The notes under the pieces: model-generated | Database searches by the model: none | The model's input: the letters and a program-made list of their open reading frames with translations, nothing else | What the model was told of the DNA's origin: nothing | Program-made: the position numbers and the translations under genes | Source: Chitinophagaceae bacterium | GTDB lineage: Bacteria; Bacteroidota; Bacteroidia; Chitinophagales; Chitinophagaceae | Reading direction: 5' to 3' | Assembly: GCA_003151295.1 (NCBI GenBank) | Contig: PLXD01000158.1 | Coordinates: 439-10,684, forward strand | Length of the DNA stretch: 10,246 nt | Shown here: piece after piece, positions 1 to 6,729 of the stretch | Numbering within the stretch: position 1 is the first letter of the stretch | Layout: every line of letters begins with the position of its first letter

Positions 1-322
1 TATTCCAGTTGGTAATCATACCGCCCAGCCAGCGTTCGGTCACGAAAGGCATGTTTACTTTCCTGGCGCAATCCGTTACGATCTCTTTCGCTTGTTTCTT
101 GGTACCGACGTACATGACCTTCTTACCGCTCTTGGCGATCTGCTTTAACGCTGCAGCAGCCTCCTGGAGGCTTTCCGTGGTCTTATTCAGATCGATAATA
201 TGAATACCCTTCTTTTCAGCGAAAATATAAGGCAACATTTTAGGGTTCCACTTCTTACGCAGATGGCCGAAGTGAACACCTGCTTCAAGGAGTTGTTGCT
301 GTAATGAAGTGTTATTTTCCAT
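1..322 (-). CDS. rpsB: 30S ribosomal protein S2 (N-terminal part, runs off the window)
   Basis: Ribosomal protein S2 binds the 30S subunit at the back of the head-body junction, next to S1. Only the first 107 codons are present, and the reading frame leaves the window at its left edge. The start is ATG at 322-320; there is no Shine-Dalgarno sequence in front (an A-rich leader, AACAAACACA), as usual for highly expressed Bacteroidota genes. Visible S2 hallmarks are LLEAGVHFGHLRKKWNPKM near residues 11-30, the stretch IHIIDLNKT near 40-48, KKVMYVGTKKQA near 67-79, and FVTERWLGGMITNW at the end. It is the third gene of a minus-strand ribosomal operon after rplM and rpsI; tsf usually follows in Bacteroidota but is outside the window. 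The identification is secure. Confidence 0.97.
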   Translation of the reverse strand, partial: MENNTSLQQQLLEAGVHFGHLRKKWNPKMLPYIFAEKKGIHIIDLNKTTESLQEAAAALKQIAKSGKKVMYVGTKKQAKEIVTDCARKVNMPFVTERWLGGMITNWN

Positions 323-339
323 TGTGTTTGTTTTGAGCT

Positions 340-375
340 GCTGGCTTCATCCGCCGACCGGCGGATGAAGCCAGC
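340..375. repeat. Perfect 16-bp inverted repeat just upstream of rpsB
   Basis: Left arm GCTGGCTTCATCCGCC (340-355) and right arm GGCGGATGAAGCCAGC (360-375) are exact reverse complements around the 4-nt loop GACC. In the rpsB transcript (minus strand) the hairpin would end 17 nt before the start codon. No U-tract follows on either strand, so it does not look like an intrinsic terminator. It could be a dispersed palindromic element, a processing site, or part of rpsB translational control. Confidence 0.85.
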
Positions 376-415
376 TATTTAAAAGTTTAAAGAATTATAA
401 GTATCCTGCTTTCAG

Positions 416-484
416 TCCCGAGTATCGGGATTTATCTCGATCTCAATGTCTTTTTATCGGTCTCGATGTGTCCGCTATCGCGGA
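416..484. repeat. Two further small palindromes in the rpsI-rpsB spacer
   Basis: TCCCGA-GTA-TCGGGA lies at 416-430 and TCCGC-TATC-GCGGA at 471-484; both are perfect. Together with the 16-bp hairpin at 340-375 they make most of the 207-nt spacer 323-529 palindromic. Between them are two similar stretches built on TCTCGAT (434-441 and 461-467 area). No ORF and no convincing promoter for rpsB was seen in the spacer, so co-transcription with rpsI is the simplest reading. Confidence 0.6.
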
Positions 485-529
485 AATCGCTTCGCTCAAT
501 TTGGAGCTGACGCTGATTGGCAACTACCG

Positions 530-919
530 TTAACGTTTGCTGAACTGGAAGCTTCTTCTTGCTTTCTTGCGTCCAGGTTTCTTACGCTCAACTTTCCTTG
601 GATCGCGCCGTAACACACCGGCAGCCTTCAGAACAGGGCGGAAGTCAGGATTTACTTGCAGCAATGCGCGTGCGATACCCAGCTTGGCGGCTTCGGCCTG
701 TCCTTTCATGCCTCCGCCGGAAGCGTTGATCTTCACATCGTACTTATCCAGTAGCTCAACGCTCTTCAGGGGAAGTTCTACCTGATTCTGGAGGTATACC
801 AGGGAGAAATAATCCTTATAGCTTTTGTTATTTATGATGATCTTGCCATCACCCTTGCTCAGGAATACGCGGGTAACAGCCTGCTTACGACGACCAACTG
901 CATTTTTTTGCTTTTCCAT
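530..919 (-). CDS. rpsI: 30S ribosomal protein S9
   Basis: S9 sits in the 30S head, and its C-terminal tail reaches the P-site tRNA anticodon loop. The ORF gives 129 residues, the normal family length. The conserved N-terminal block NAVGRRKQAVTRVFL (residues 6-20), the central GGGMKGQAEAAKLGIARALL (68-87), the lysine- and arginine-rich segment RRDPRKVERKKPGRKKARR (104-122) and the terminal SKR that contacts tRNA are all present. The start ATG at 919 is 12 nt downstream of the rplM stop, so the two genes are certainly co-transcribed, matching the near-universal L13-S9 pairing. The stop is TAA. Nothing in the protein looks unusual. Confidence 0.98.
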   Translation of the reverse strand: MEKQKNAVGRRKQAVTRVFLSKGDGKIIINNKSYKDYFSLVYLQNQVELPLKSVELLDKYDVKINASGGGMKGQAEAAKLGIARALLQVNPDFRPVLKAAGVLRRDPRKVERKKPGRKKARRSFQFSKR

Positions 920-931
920 TTATCAGAAAAA

Positions 932-1375
932 TTAGAAGGTTAATGTTTTAGGTTGCTGTGCTGTGTGCGGATGCTGAGCACCGGCATACACGAATAATTT
1001 CTTGTACATCTTACGGCCCAGGCGATTCTTAGGCAGCATGCCTTTAACAGCTCTTTCTATCACGGCATCGGGACGGCGTTTCAGGAGGCTCTTTGCAGAT
1101 TCTTCCTTTTTACCGCCGGGATATCCGGAGAAATTGATGTAGATCTTATCTTCCAGCTTGTCCCCGGAGAAGATTACCTTATCGGCGTTGATAAATACGA
1201 TAAAATCTCCGCAATCAACGTGGGGAGTATAATACGCTTTGTTTTTACCGCGTAAAATAGCGGCAATCCTTGCACACACGCGGCCAACGGTTTGATTAGT
1301 ACCGTCCACAACATACCAGTACCGTTTAACGGTAGCCTCGTTCGCATGTTTGGTGGTGAAATGTAATTTGCTCAT
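932..1375 (-). CDS. rplM: 50S ribosomal protein L13
   Basis: L13 is an early-assembling 50S protein that binds 23S rRNA. The 147-residue product is of usual length. Recognisable family segments are [29 protein letters not shown] (about 18-46), the [14 protein letters not shown] region (54-67), GYPGG (84-88), and the signature [23 protein letters not shown], followed by HPHTAQQP near the C-terminus (about 110-143). It is the first gene of the operon rplM-rpsI-rpsB. The ATG at 1375 is preceded by an A-rich stretch rather than a Shine-Dalgarno sequence. A clear Bacteroidota-type promoter lies about 60-90 nt upstream, and the short leader can fold into a small hairpin (1399-1414). Confidence 0.98.
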   Translation of the reverse strand: MSKLHFTTKHANEATVKRYWYVVDGTNQTVGRVCARIAAILRGKNKAYYTPHVDCGDFIVFINADKVIFSGDKLEDKIYINFSGYPGGKKEESAKSLLKRRPDAVIERAVKGMLPKNRLGRKMYKKLFVYAGAQHPHTAQQPKTLTF

Positions 1376-1435
1376 TGTCTTTAGTTTTTACATGAAGCCG
1401 CTGCTATCCCAGCGACATTGAAATAAAATGGACCG

Positions 1436-1467
1436 CAAAGGTAGGTCGAATGGGGCAACAGTTCCAA
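1436..1467 (-). promoter_or_regulatory. Predicted promoter of the rplM-rpsI-rpsB operon
   Basis: On the minus strand a -7 element TACCTTTG (1443-1436) matches the Bacteroidota consensus TAnnTTTG exactly. It is preceded by TTG (1467-1465) with a 21-nt spacer, within the known 19-21 range. Transcription should start near 1430, giving a leader of about 55 nt before rplM. That leader contains CGCTG/CAGCG (1399-1403 with 1410-1414), a 5-bp stem with a 6-nt loop. Confidence 0.6.
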
Positions 1468-1570
1468 GAAAAAAGAGGGTTATTTTGAGACACACCTTCA
1501 TAATATGCTGATTATCAATAAAAATTTTGACAAGAAATTTTAAACTCCTTACAAAAATCATCGGTTTACG

Positions 1571-1578
1571 TATTTTTG
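1571..1578 (+). promoter_or_regulatory. Possible -7 element for the HD-domain gene
   Basis: TATTTTTG fits TAnnTTTG and lies about 65 nt before the ATG at 1643, but no TTG stands at the expected distance upstream, so the call is weak. It lies in the 267-nt divergent gap (1376-1642) between rplM and the HD gene. The rest of that gap is AT-rich and holds nothing else that I can name. Confidence 0.25.
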
Positions 1579-1642
1579 AGATCCCTGAACTCAATAAATA
1601 CAAGAAATTTTTTGTGCGTAAACCCATTTAAAACCCATTCCA

Positions 1643-2251
1643 ATGTCATCACTCAACCTCGCCCTCGGACGCAGCAAATTTGGCAATCCCGGGAATCGGG
1701 ACCGTTTAATCACCCTTGCAGATGCAGTGGCCCTGCTTGACGAATGGGTGCCCAATGAACGCCTGCGACTGCATATGCGACAGATAGGCTCCCTCATGAA
1801 AGCCTGGGCTTTGGAAAAAGAGGGAGCCGACGCACAGACTGCCCTCAAATGGCAGCTGGCAGGTCTCCTGCATGATGCCGACTGGGAAAAGCATCCGGAA
1901 TCCCATTGCCGTATCATCATCGAAAAGCTGGAAGAAATGAATATCGACCCCGAAGTCATCCATTGCATCGCCTCCCACAGCCCCCGTTATTTCGGCGTCG
2001 AGCCGGAGAATGCCATGGATAAAATGATCTACGCATTCGATGAGCTGTCCGGCTTCATCCACGCCTCCGCCCTCATCCGGCCTACCCGCTACGAGGGAAT
2101 GGATGTGAAAGGTATTCTGAAGAAATTGAAGACCCCTTCATTCGCCGCCCAGGTTAGCCGGGACGATATCAACGATGCAATCAGCCGCATCGATCATCCC
2201 CTGGAGGAGATCATCCAATTTGTTATTGATCATCAGAAAGAAGTGCAATAA
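1643..2251 (+). CDS. HD-superfamily phosphohydrolase, function unknown
   Basis: The 202-residue protein has the pattern of a metal-dependent HD phosphohydrolase: a first histidine in RLRLHMRQIG (His44), the HD pair in AGLLHDADWEKHPE (His77-Asp78), a histidine-rich stretch IHCIASHSPRYFG (about 106-118), and a later aspartate in YAFDELSGFIHASALIRP (Asp133). The best-matching known group is the stand-alone predicted HD hydrolases of the COG2316 type, whose substrate is not known. The first 25 residues precede the region shared with that group, but no other Met occurs before residue 45, so the ATG at 1643 is the best start. It is soluble, with no signal peptide. It ends 18 nt from the convergent Nudix regulator with no terminator between them. 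The HD fold is well supported; the reaction is open. Confidence 0.8.
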   Translation: MSSLNLALGRSKFGNPGNRDRLITLADAVALLDEWVPNERLRLHMRQIGSLMKAWALEKEGADAQTALKWQLAGLLHDADWEKHPESHCRIIIEKLEEMNIDPEVIHCIASHSPRYFGVEPENAMDKMIYAFDELSGFIHASALIRPTRYEGMDVKGILKKLKTPSFAAQVSRDDINDAISRIDHPLEEIIQFVIDHQKEVQ

Positions 2252-2269
2252 AACGCAGGTATTCCGGTT

Positions 2270-3040
2270 TTAAAAATCGATGCCGAACCATTTTTTCCGT
2301 TCCTTTTTCTTGTACTTGTCGTAATTGAACTTATAGAGTTTTCCCGGCCTGTGGGGAACATCTGCCTCCAGTTCGCCGGTATCTTCCAGCAGTTCCATGG
2401 AAAAAAATTTCTTCCGGAAATTGCGCCGGTCCAGCTTGACATCCAAAATAGCCTCGTACAGGTTCTGCAGCTCGCGCAGGGAGAATTTCTTAGGCAATAA
2501 GCTAAAGCCCAGCGGATGCTCCTGGATCCTTTTCTGCAACCACTCGTAACAGACATTCAGGATCGCCTGGTGATCGAAGGCCATTTCCGTCAGCGTCGTC
2601 ACCCGATGCCAGTGCAATTCGTTATCGTGGATCTCTAATTTATGGTGTTCGATATTGATGAGGGAGCAATAGGCGATGGTTACGACCCTTGCAGCCGGGT
2701 GGCGACCAACCTGCCCAAATGACCTGACCTGCTCCAGGTAGACATCGTCCATCCCCGTCCGCTCTTTCAGGATCCTGTATGCCGCCTCATCCAGGTCCTC
2801 GTGGTTGTGGACGAGATCTCCCAGAAGGGACCACTTGTTCTCGAATTTTTTCAGATCGGACTTGATCAGTAACACCTTCAATTCATTCTCGTCAAAGCCG
2901 AATATCACGCAGTCTACGGAAATGCCTATTATTACATCGCTTTCCAATTGCTTCAATATGGTGCCGACATTTTTCTGCCTGGCAGTATTTTCACTGTCAG
3001 CAAGCCGCTCCTGATCGTATTCTGATGAATGGGTGCTCAT
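2270..3040 (-). CDS. Nudix-related transcriptional regulator (NrtR/AraR type)
   Basis: This 256-residue protein has a Nudix domain followed by a winged helix, the layout of NrtR-family regulators (NAD metabolism) and of the Bacteroides arabinose regulator AraR. A beta-rich core starts near VDCVIFGFDENELKVLLIK (42-60). The Nudix box at 74-97 begins GDLVHNHEDLDEAAYR and ends ILKERTG. The catalytic REUxEE signature reads RILKER, so key glutamates are replaced by Ile and Arg; hydrolysis is unlikely and ligand sensing more likely. The C-terminal part from LLPKKFSLRELQNLYEAIL (181-199) through RRNFRKKFF is the DNA-binding winged helix. The start is the ATG at 3040. It is divergent from ligA across a 119-nt gap (3041-3159). 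No sugar-utilisation operon is visible nearby, so the effector and targets cannot be assigned. Confidence 0.85.
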   Translation of the reverse strand: MSTHSSEYDQERLADSENTARQKNVGTILKQLESDVIIGISVDCVIFGFDENELKVLLIKSDLKKFENKWSLLGDLVHNHEDLDEAAYRILKERTGMDDVYLEQVRSFGQVGRHPAARVVTIAYCSLINIEHHKLEIHDNELHWHRVTTLTEMAFDHQAILNVCYEWLQKRIQEHPLGFSLLPKKFSLRELQNLYEAILDVKLDRRNFRKKFFSMELLEDTGELEADVPHRPGKLYKFNYDKYKKKERKKWFGIDF

Positions 3041-3159
3041 AGAACCACGAATTTAATATACTGCTGAAATTTTCGCCACTAAATTTATCCCTTTGAAATA
3101 CCGCCTAAATAGGTTTATAGACTTCGATTCGCTTAATTTTACGGTATCAAAACCCGTCT

Positions 3160-5274
3160 ATGTATTCTCCCGACCAGACACAACGCTTGCAGAAAATATC
3201 CAGCACCCTGCTATCCGGTGGCGAGCTGCTAAAAACCAGCCATCCGCTGAAAGTCGAAGATATCGAAGTCCTTAGAGAGGTCCTCCGCTTCCATGAATAC
3301 AGGTACCAGATCCTGAACGACCCCCTGGTATCCGACTTCGAATATGATTCCCTTTACAAGCAACTGGAAGCTATTGAAGCAGCGCATCCCGATTGGGTGA
3401 CCGACGATTCCCCTACCCAACGTGTCGCCAAAAGCCTGACGAAAGATTTCCCGACGGTCCAGCACCTGGTGCCCATGCTATCCCTGGAGAACTCTTACAA
3501 TGCCGAAGACCTGCTTGACTGGGATCGCAAAGCCCGGGAGTTGACGGGGCTTACGGAATTGGAGTATTGCGTCGAGCCGAAATTTGATGGAGCCAGCATC
3601 TCTCTGATCTATGAGAACGACCGGCTGGTCCAGGGAGTGACCCGTGGAGATGGCGTGGCCGGCGATGAGATCACCGCCAATATCCGGCAGATCCGGTCCG
3701 TACCCCTTTCGGCAAAATTCTCGTCCTATGGTATCCGTCAGATAGAAATCCGCGGGGAAATCCTAATGAACAAGAATAATTTTGCGAAATATAACCAGCA
3801 ACTGGCGGAACAGAATATTCCTCCGCTCGCCAATCCCCGAAATGCTGCTTCCGGCTCCCTACGAATTAAGGATTCCAGTGAGGTCGGCAGGAGGAACCTG
3901 GAAGCCTTTTTATACCATGTCAGCTATTTTACCTTATTGAATAAAGACCAGCTCCTCCCATAGGAATTTGAATCTCATGCCGGCTCTTTGCAATTGCTTT
4001 GGGACCTGGGATTTCGAAGCCCGCAAAAAGAAAAAAGAGTTTTACAAGGCATTCATGCCGTCATTGGGTATTGCCAGGATTTCGAGGAGCAAAGGGACCG
4101 GTTGCCTTACGAGATCGACGGCATGGTGATTCGGGTTAACGACTTCAGCCTTCAGGACAGGATGGGCATGACCACCCATCATCCCAGATGGGCCATCGCT
4201 TTTAAATTTAAGGCCCGCCAGGCTACCAGCATTCTGCGTAAGGTAGAGTTCCAGGTGGGAAGGACCGGTAGCGTCACCCCTGTGGGCAAAATCGATCCTG
4301 TCCCGATCAGCGGAGCAACTATAAGTTCCCTATCCCTGTTCAATGAAGAATTCGTCCGCGAAAAGGACCTGAAGATCGGGGATATGGTGCTGGTAGAACG
4401 GGCGGGGGATGTGATCCCCTATATTGTAAAACCGTTGACAGAACTCCGGACGGGTAAAGAAAAGGAGATTCATTTTCCCACCCATTGTCCCATTTGCAAC
4501 GACAAGTTGGTCAAACCGGAAGAGGAAGCCGTATGGCGCTGTGTCAATATCAACTGCCCTGCACAGGTCGTAGAGCGCATCATTCATTTCGCCAGTAAGG
4601 ACGCCATGGACATCCGCACCTTTGGCGATGCCAATACCCGTAAGTTCTTCGACCTGGGCTTCCTGAAAGACATACCGGGTATCTACCATCTTCCTTTTGA
4701 CAAAATCAGGGAACTGGAAGGCTTTGGCGAGAAAAGCGTAACGAATTTGCAGACCGCTATCGAAGCGTCCAAACAGCAACCCCTGCACCGGCTCATCTTC
4801 GCACTGGGTATCCGTTATGTTGGAGAAACGACCGCCAAGATCCTGGCGGCATCGGTTGACCATTTATTTGAATTCCGCGACTATAGCCTGGAAAAACTAC
4901 AGGGCCTGGAAGATGTAGGCCCCAAAGTGGCCGGCAGCGTATACCAGTTCTTCCATAATCCGGATAACCTGCACATGCTGGAAAAGCTGGCCTCACTAGG
5001 GCTCATCCTTCAATCTAACAGGTCCAGCCACCCCCAGGGTGGCAACCTGAATGGGCAAACGTTCTTGTTTACCGGGACCCTGACCCGGCTCAAAAGAGCC
5101 GAAGCCGAAGAACTGGTCGAAAAAAACGGTGGATCCCTGCTAACGGGCGTCAGTAGTAAGCTCAATTACCTGGTAGTAGGCGAGGATGCCGGCTCCAAGC
5201 TGGAAAAAGCCAAAAAAATCACCTCCATCAAAATTTTGACCGAAGAAGAGTTCCTGAGCCTGACAAACATATAA
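3160..5274 (+). pseudogene. ligA: NAD+-dependent DNA ligase LigA, interrupted by one in-frame TAG
   Basis: LigA seals nicks in replication and repair using NAD+. Read through one stop, the frame gives 704 codons, normal for the family. Domain Ia is at about 35-80 (HEYRYQILNDPLVSDFEYD). The adenylation domain carries the nucleophile Lys141 in KFDG (141-144), TRGDG (161-165), EIRGE (196-200) and ANPRNAASGSLR (224-235). Next come YEIDGMVIRVN and WAIAFKFKA, an OB fold (QVGRTGSVTPV), a zinc finger with Cys443, 446, 461 and 466, helix-hairpin-helix repeats, and a BRCT domain (about 630-704). Codon 268 (3961-3963) is TAG. The N-terminal ORF is 3160-3963, and the rest (3988-5274 as an ORF) continues in the same frame with no indel. 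Neither half alone could ligate. Because ligA is normally essential, a sequence error, a second copy or readthrough must be considered. The start is the ATG at 3160; the true stop is TAA. Confidence 0.93.
3961..3963 (+). other. In-frame amber codon inside ligA
   Basis: TAG lies between LLNKDQLLP and EFESHAG, within the adenylation domain, in a variable loop before the conserved WDLGF-containing segment. The reading frame is unchanged on both sides. CAG to TAG would be the simplest single change, but the original residue cannot be deduced from the sequence. Confidence 0.95.
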
Positions 5275-5287
5275 GAAAATTTTCTTA
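5272..5287. repeat. 16-bp perfect palindrome overlapping the ligA stop codon
   Basis: TAAGAAAATTTTCTTA is its own reverse complement and starts with the ligA TAA. It lacks a loop and a U-tract, so it is a poor terminator. It could be an operator for the downstream HNH gene, which begins 52 nt later, or a chance AT-rich palindrome. Confidence 0.6.
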
Positions 5288-5339
5288 CGTTACTGGTAAT
5301 TCGAAAATCTTTTCCGTAACTTTAGTAAAATTGTAGGCA

Positions 5340-5903
5340 ATGATTAGAAAACTCACCAGCGAAACGTGGAAACCACTTCAGTTCCCCGGCTGGAAACAAC
5401 TCCGAAAAAAATACGCACTTTCCTCTCTGGGTAGGGTAGCCAGTTATTCAGAAGAAGTGCTAACCGATGGCAAACTGCTTAACGGTTCCCTTACTACCGG
5501 CTACAAGACATTGAACCTGCATCGCCCCGGTAACAACGGTACGCTATACATTCACCGGGAAATAGCGCGCTTATTCCATCCGAAAGCCTCTCCTAAGCAC
5601 AAATATGTGATTCATGTGAATCATAATAAACTCGACAACGCGGCCAAAAATTTAAAGTGGGCCACCCTGGAAGAAATGATCGAGCACCAGCAAAAAAGTC
5701 CCGCTAAGATCGCCTACAAGAAAGTCCAGGCCAACCGCACGGTAGGGCTCAAGCTGACAGCCTCACAAGTAAAGACCATTAAAAAGACCCTCTCCAGCAA
5801 AAACCGCCAGCTCACGATTAAGAAACTGGCTGAAAAATACAAGGTGAGCGAAATGACCATGTACCGCATCAAAAGCGGCGAGAACTGGGGACGTATTAAA
5901 TAG
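5340..5903 (+). CDS. NUMOD4-HNH endonuclease-like protein with C-terminal HTH
   Basis: The 187-residue protein has three parts. Residues 9-36 (WKPLQFPGW, then YALSSLGRVASY) form a NUMOD4-like DNA-binding motif typical of homing endonucleases. Residues 70-107 form an HNH nuclease of the HNH_3 kind: YIHREIARLFHP followed by VIHVNHNKLDN and NLKW, with His72, His92, Asn94 and Asn104 as likely metal or catalytic positions. Residues 138-187 form a basic helix-turn-helix (LTASQVKTIKKTL, then LAEKYKVSEMTMYRIKSGENWG) that resembles resolvase-type HTH modules. It is a free-standing gene, not inside an intron or intein here. It is closed by its own intrinsic terminator, and its stop is TAG. Whether it cuts DNA, and what it recognises, cannot be read from the sequence. 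Codon use resembles the neighbours, so recent arrival is not obvious. Confidence 0.82.
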   Translation: MIRKLTSETWKPLQFPGWKQLRKKYALSSLGRVASYSEEVLTDGKLLNGSLTTGYKTLNLHRPGNNGTLYIHREIARLFHPKASPKHKYVIHVNHNKLDNAAKNLKWATLEEMIEHQQKSPAKIAYKKVQANRTVGLKLTASQVKTIKKTLSSKNRQLTIKKLAEKYKVSEMTMYRIKSGENWGRIK

Positions 5904-5930
5904 CCTGAAAAGAATGCAAGAAATTTTATA

Positions 5931-5959
5931 AAGGAGCCGGCGTCAACCGGTTCCTTTTT
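5931..5959 (+). terminator. Intrinsic terminator after the HNH gene
   Basis: AAGGAGCCGG (5931-5940) and CCGGTTCCTT (5947-5956) form a 10-bp stem with one G-U pair and a 6-nt loop. The stem runs directly into a T-run ending at 5959. It starts 27 nt after the TAG stop at 5901-5903, which supports TAG acting as a genuine terminator codon for that gene. Confidence 0.85.
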
Positions 5960-6014
5960 CATTTATCGTATTCCACTTGCCTCATTTCATTTACCTCATT
6001 TCATTTATCGTATT
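5957..6014. repeat. Nested direct repeats upstream of the DUF2461 gene
   Basis: CCTCATTTCATTTA is present twice in exact tandem (5980-5993 and 5994-6007). A 16-mer TTTCATTTATCGTATT also flanks this block (5957-5972 and 5999-6014). The pattern looks like local slippage duplication in a promoter region. The second copy leads into TATTTTCG (6011-6018), one base off the TAnnTTTG consensus, about 20 nt before the ATG at 6038. Confidence 0.75.
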
Positions 6015-6037
6015 TTCGCCCGGAGAAAGTTTACGTT

Positions 6038-6706
6038 ATGTTGCAAACCACCACGATCAGGTTCCTGAAAGACCTGAAAAAGAATAATCAAAAAGCATGG
6101 TTCGATAACCATCGCAAGGAATATGAAAACGCCAAACAGGACTTTGGAAATTTCATCCAGTTCCTGATAGACAGGCATTCCAAAAAAGATCCTACCATCG
6201 GAGCCCTGAAAGCCAAAGATTGCCTGTTCCGTATCAACCGGGACATCCGCTTTGCGAAAGACAAGTCGCCTTACAAGACCAATTTTGGCGCAAGCATCAA
6301 CCGGGGCGGAAAAAAATCCGTTTTCGCCGGCTATTACTTCCACTGCGAGCCCGGAGAAAGTTTCGTAGGCGGCGGGATCTGGATGCCCATGCCGGCCGAG
6401 ACAAAGCAGATCCGGCAGGAAATCGATTATGGCTTCGACGAGTTTAAAAAAATAATCTCGGGGAAGAAATTCAAATCCGTCTATGGCGGCGACCTTTACA
6501 GGGGAGAAGATGCAAGCCTGAAGAAGCCACCGCAGGGATTTGAAAAAGATAATCCCGCAGCCGAATACCTGAAACTGAAAATCTGGCTGGTCATGAAGCC
6601 TGTTTCAGACGCCGAACTGAGCGCTAAAGAGTTGGGTAAAACGGCCCTGGAAGCTTTCGAAGCGTTGCAACCCTTACTTCAATTCATCAACCGGATCTGG
6701 GAATAG
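6038..6706 (+). CDS. DUF2461 family protein (TIGR02453)
   Basis: The 222-residue protein is a typical full-length DUF2461 member of unknown biochemical function. Diagnostic segments are the N-terminal TIRFLKDLKKNNQKAWFDNHRKEYE (about 6-30), CLFRINRDIRFAKDKSPYKTNFGASI (62-87), the central YYFHCEPGESFVGGGIW (99-115), and PQGFEKDNPAAEYLKLKIW near 165-183. It has no signal peptide and no membrane segment. It stands alone between the HNH gene's terminator and the convergent asd gene, only 23 nt away. The stop is TAG, followed shortly by an in-frame TAA. The family assignment is firm; no function is claimed. Confidence 0.9.
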   Translation: MLQTTTIRFLKDLKKNNQKAWFDNHRKEYENAKQDFGNFIQFLIDRHSKKDPTIGALKAKDCLFRINRDIRFAKDKSPYKTNFGASINRGGKKSVFAGYYFHCEPGESFVGGGIWMPMPAETKQIRQEIDYGFDEFKKIISGKKFKSVYGGDLYRGEDASLKKPPQGFEKDNPAAEYLKLKIWLVMKPVSDAELSAKELGKTALEAFEALQPLLQFINRIWE

Positions 6707-6729
6707 ATCCCTCCTTAAAAGGGGCCTGC

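Noticed and set aside
340..375. Intrinsic terminator at the rpsI-rpsB spacer hairpin
   Set aside because: No T-run follows the stem on either strand.
1388..1627. 79-codon minus-strand ORF upstream of rplM
   Set aside because: It covers the predicted operon promoter and AT-rich spacer, has no family resemblance and no start context; treated as chance.
1706..2062. Minus-strand ORFs opposite the HD gene
   Set aside because: Frame shadows of a gene whose own frame shows clear HD motifs.
1531..5927. The 11-mer CAAGAAATTTT at 1531, 1601 and 5917
   Set aside because: Three exact copies, but low complexity, in AT-rich spacers and with no shared position relative to genes; probably chance.
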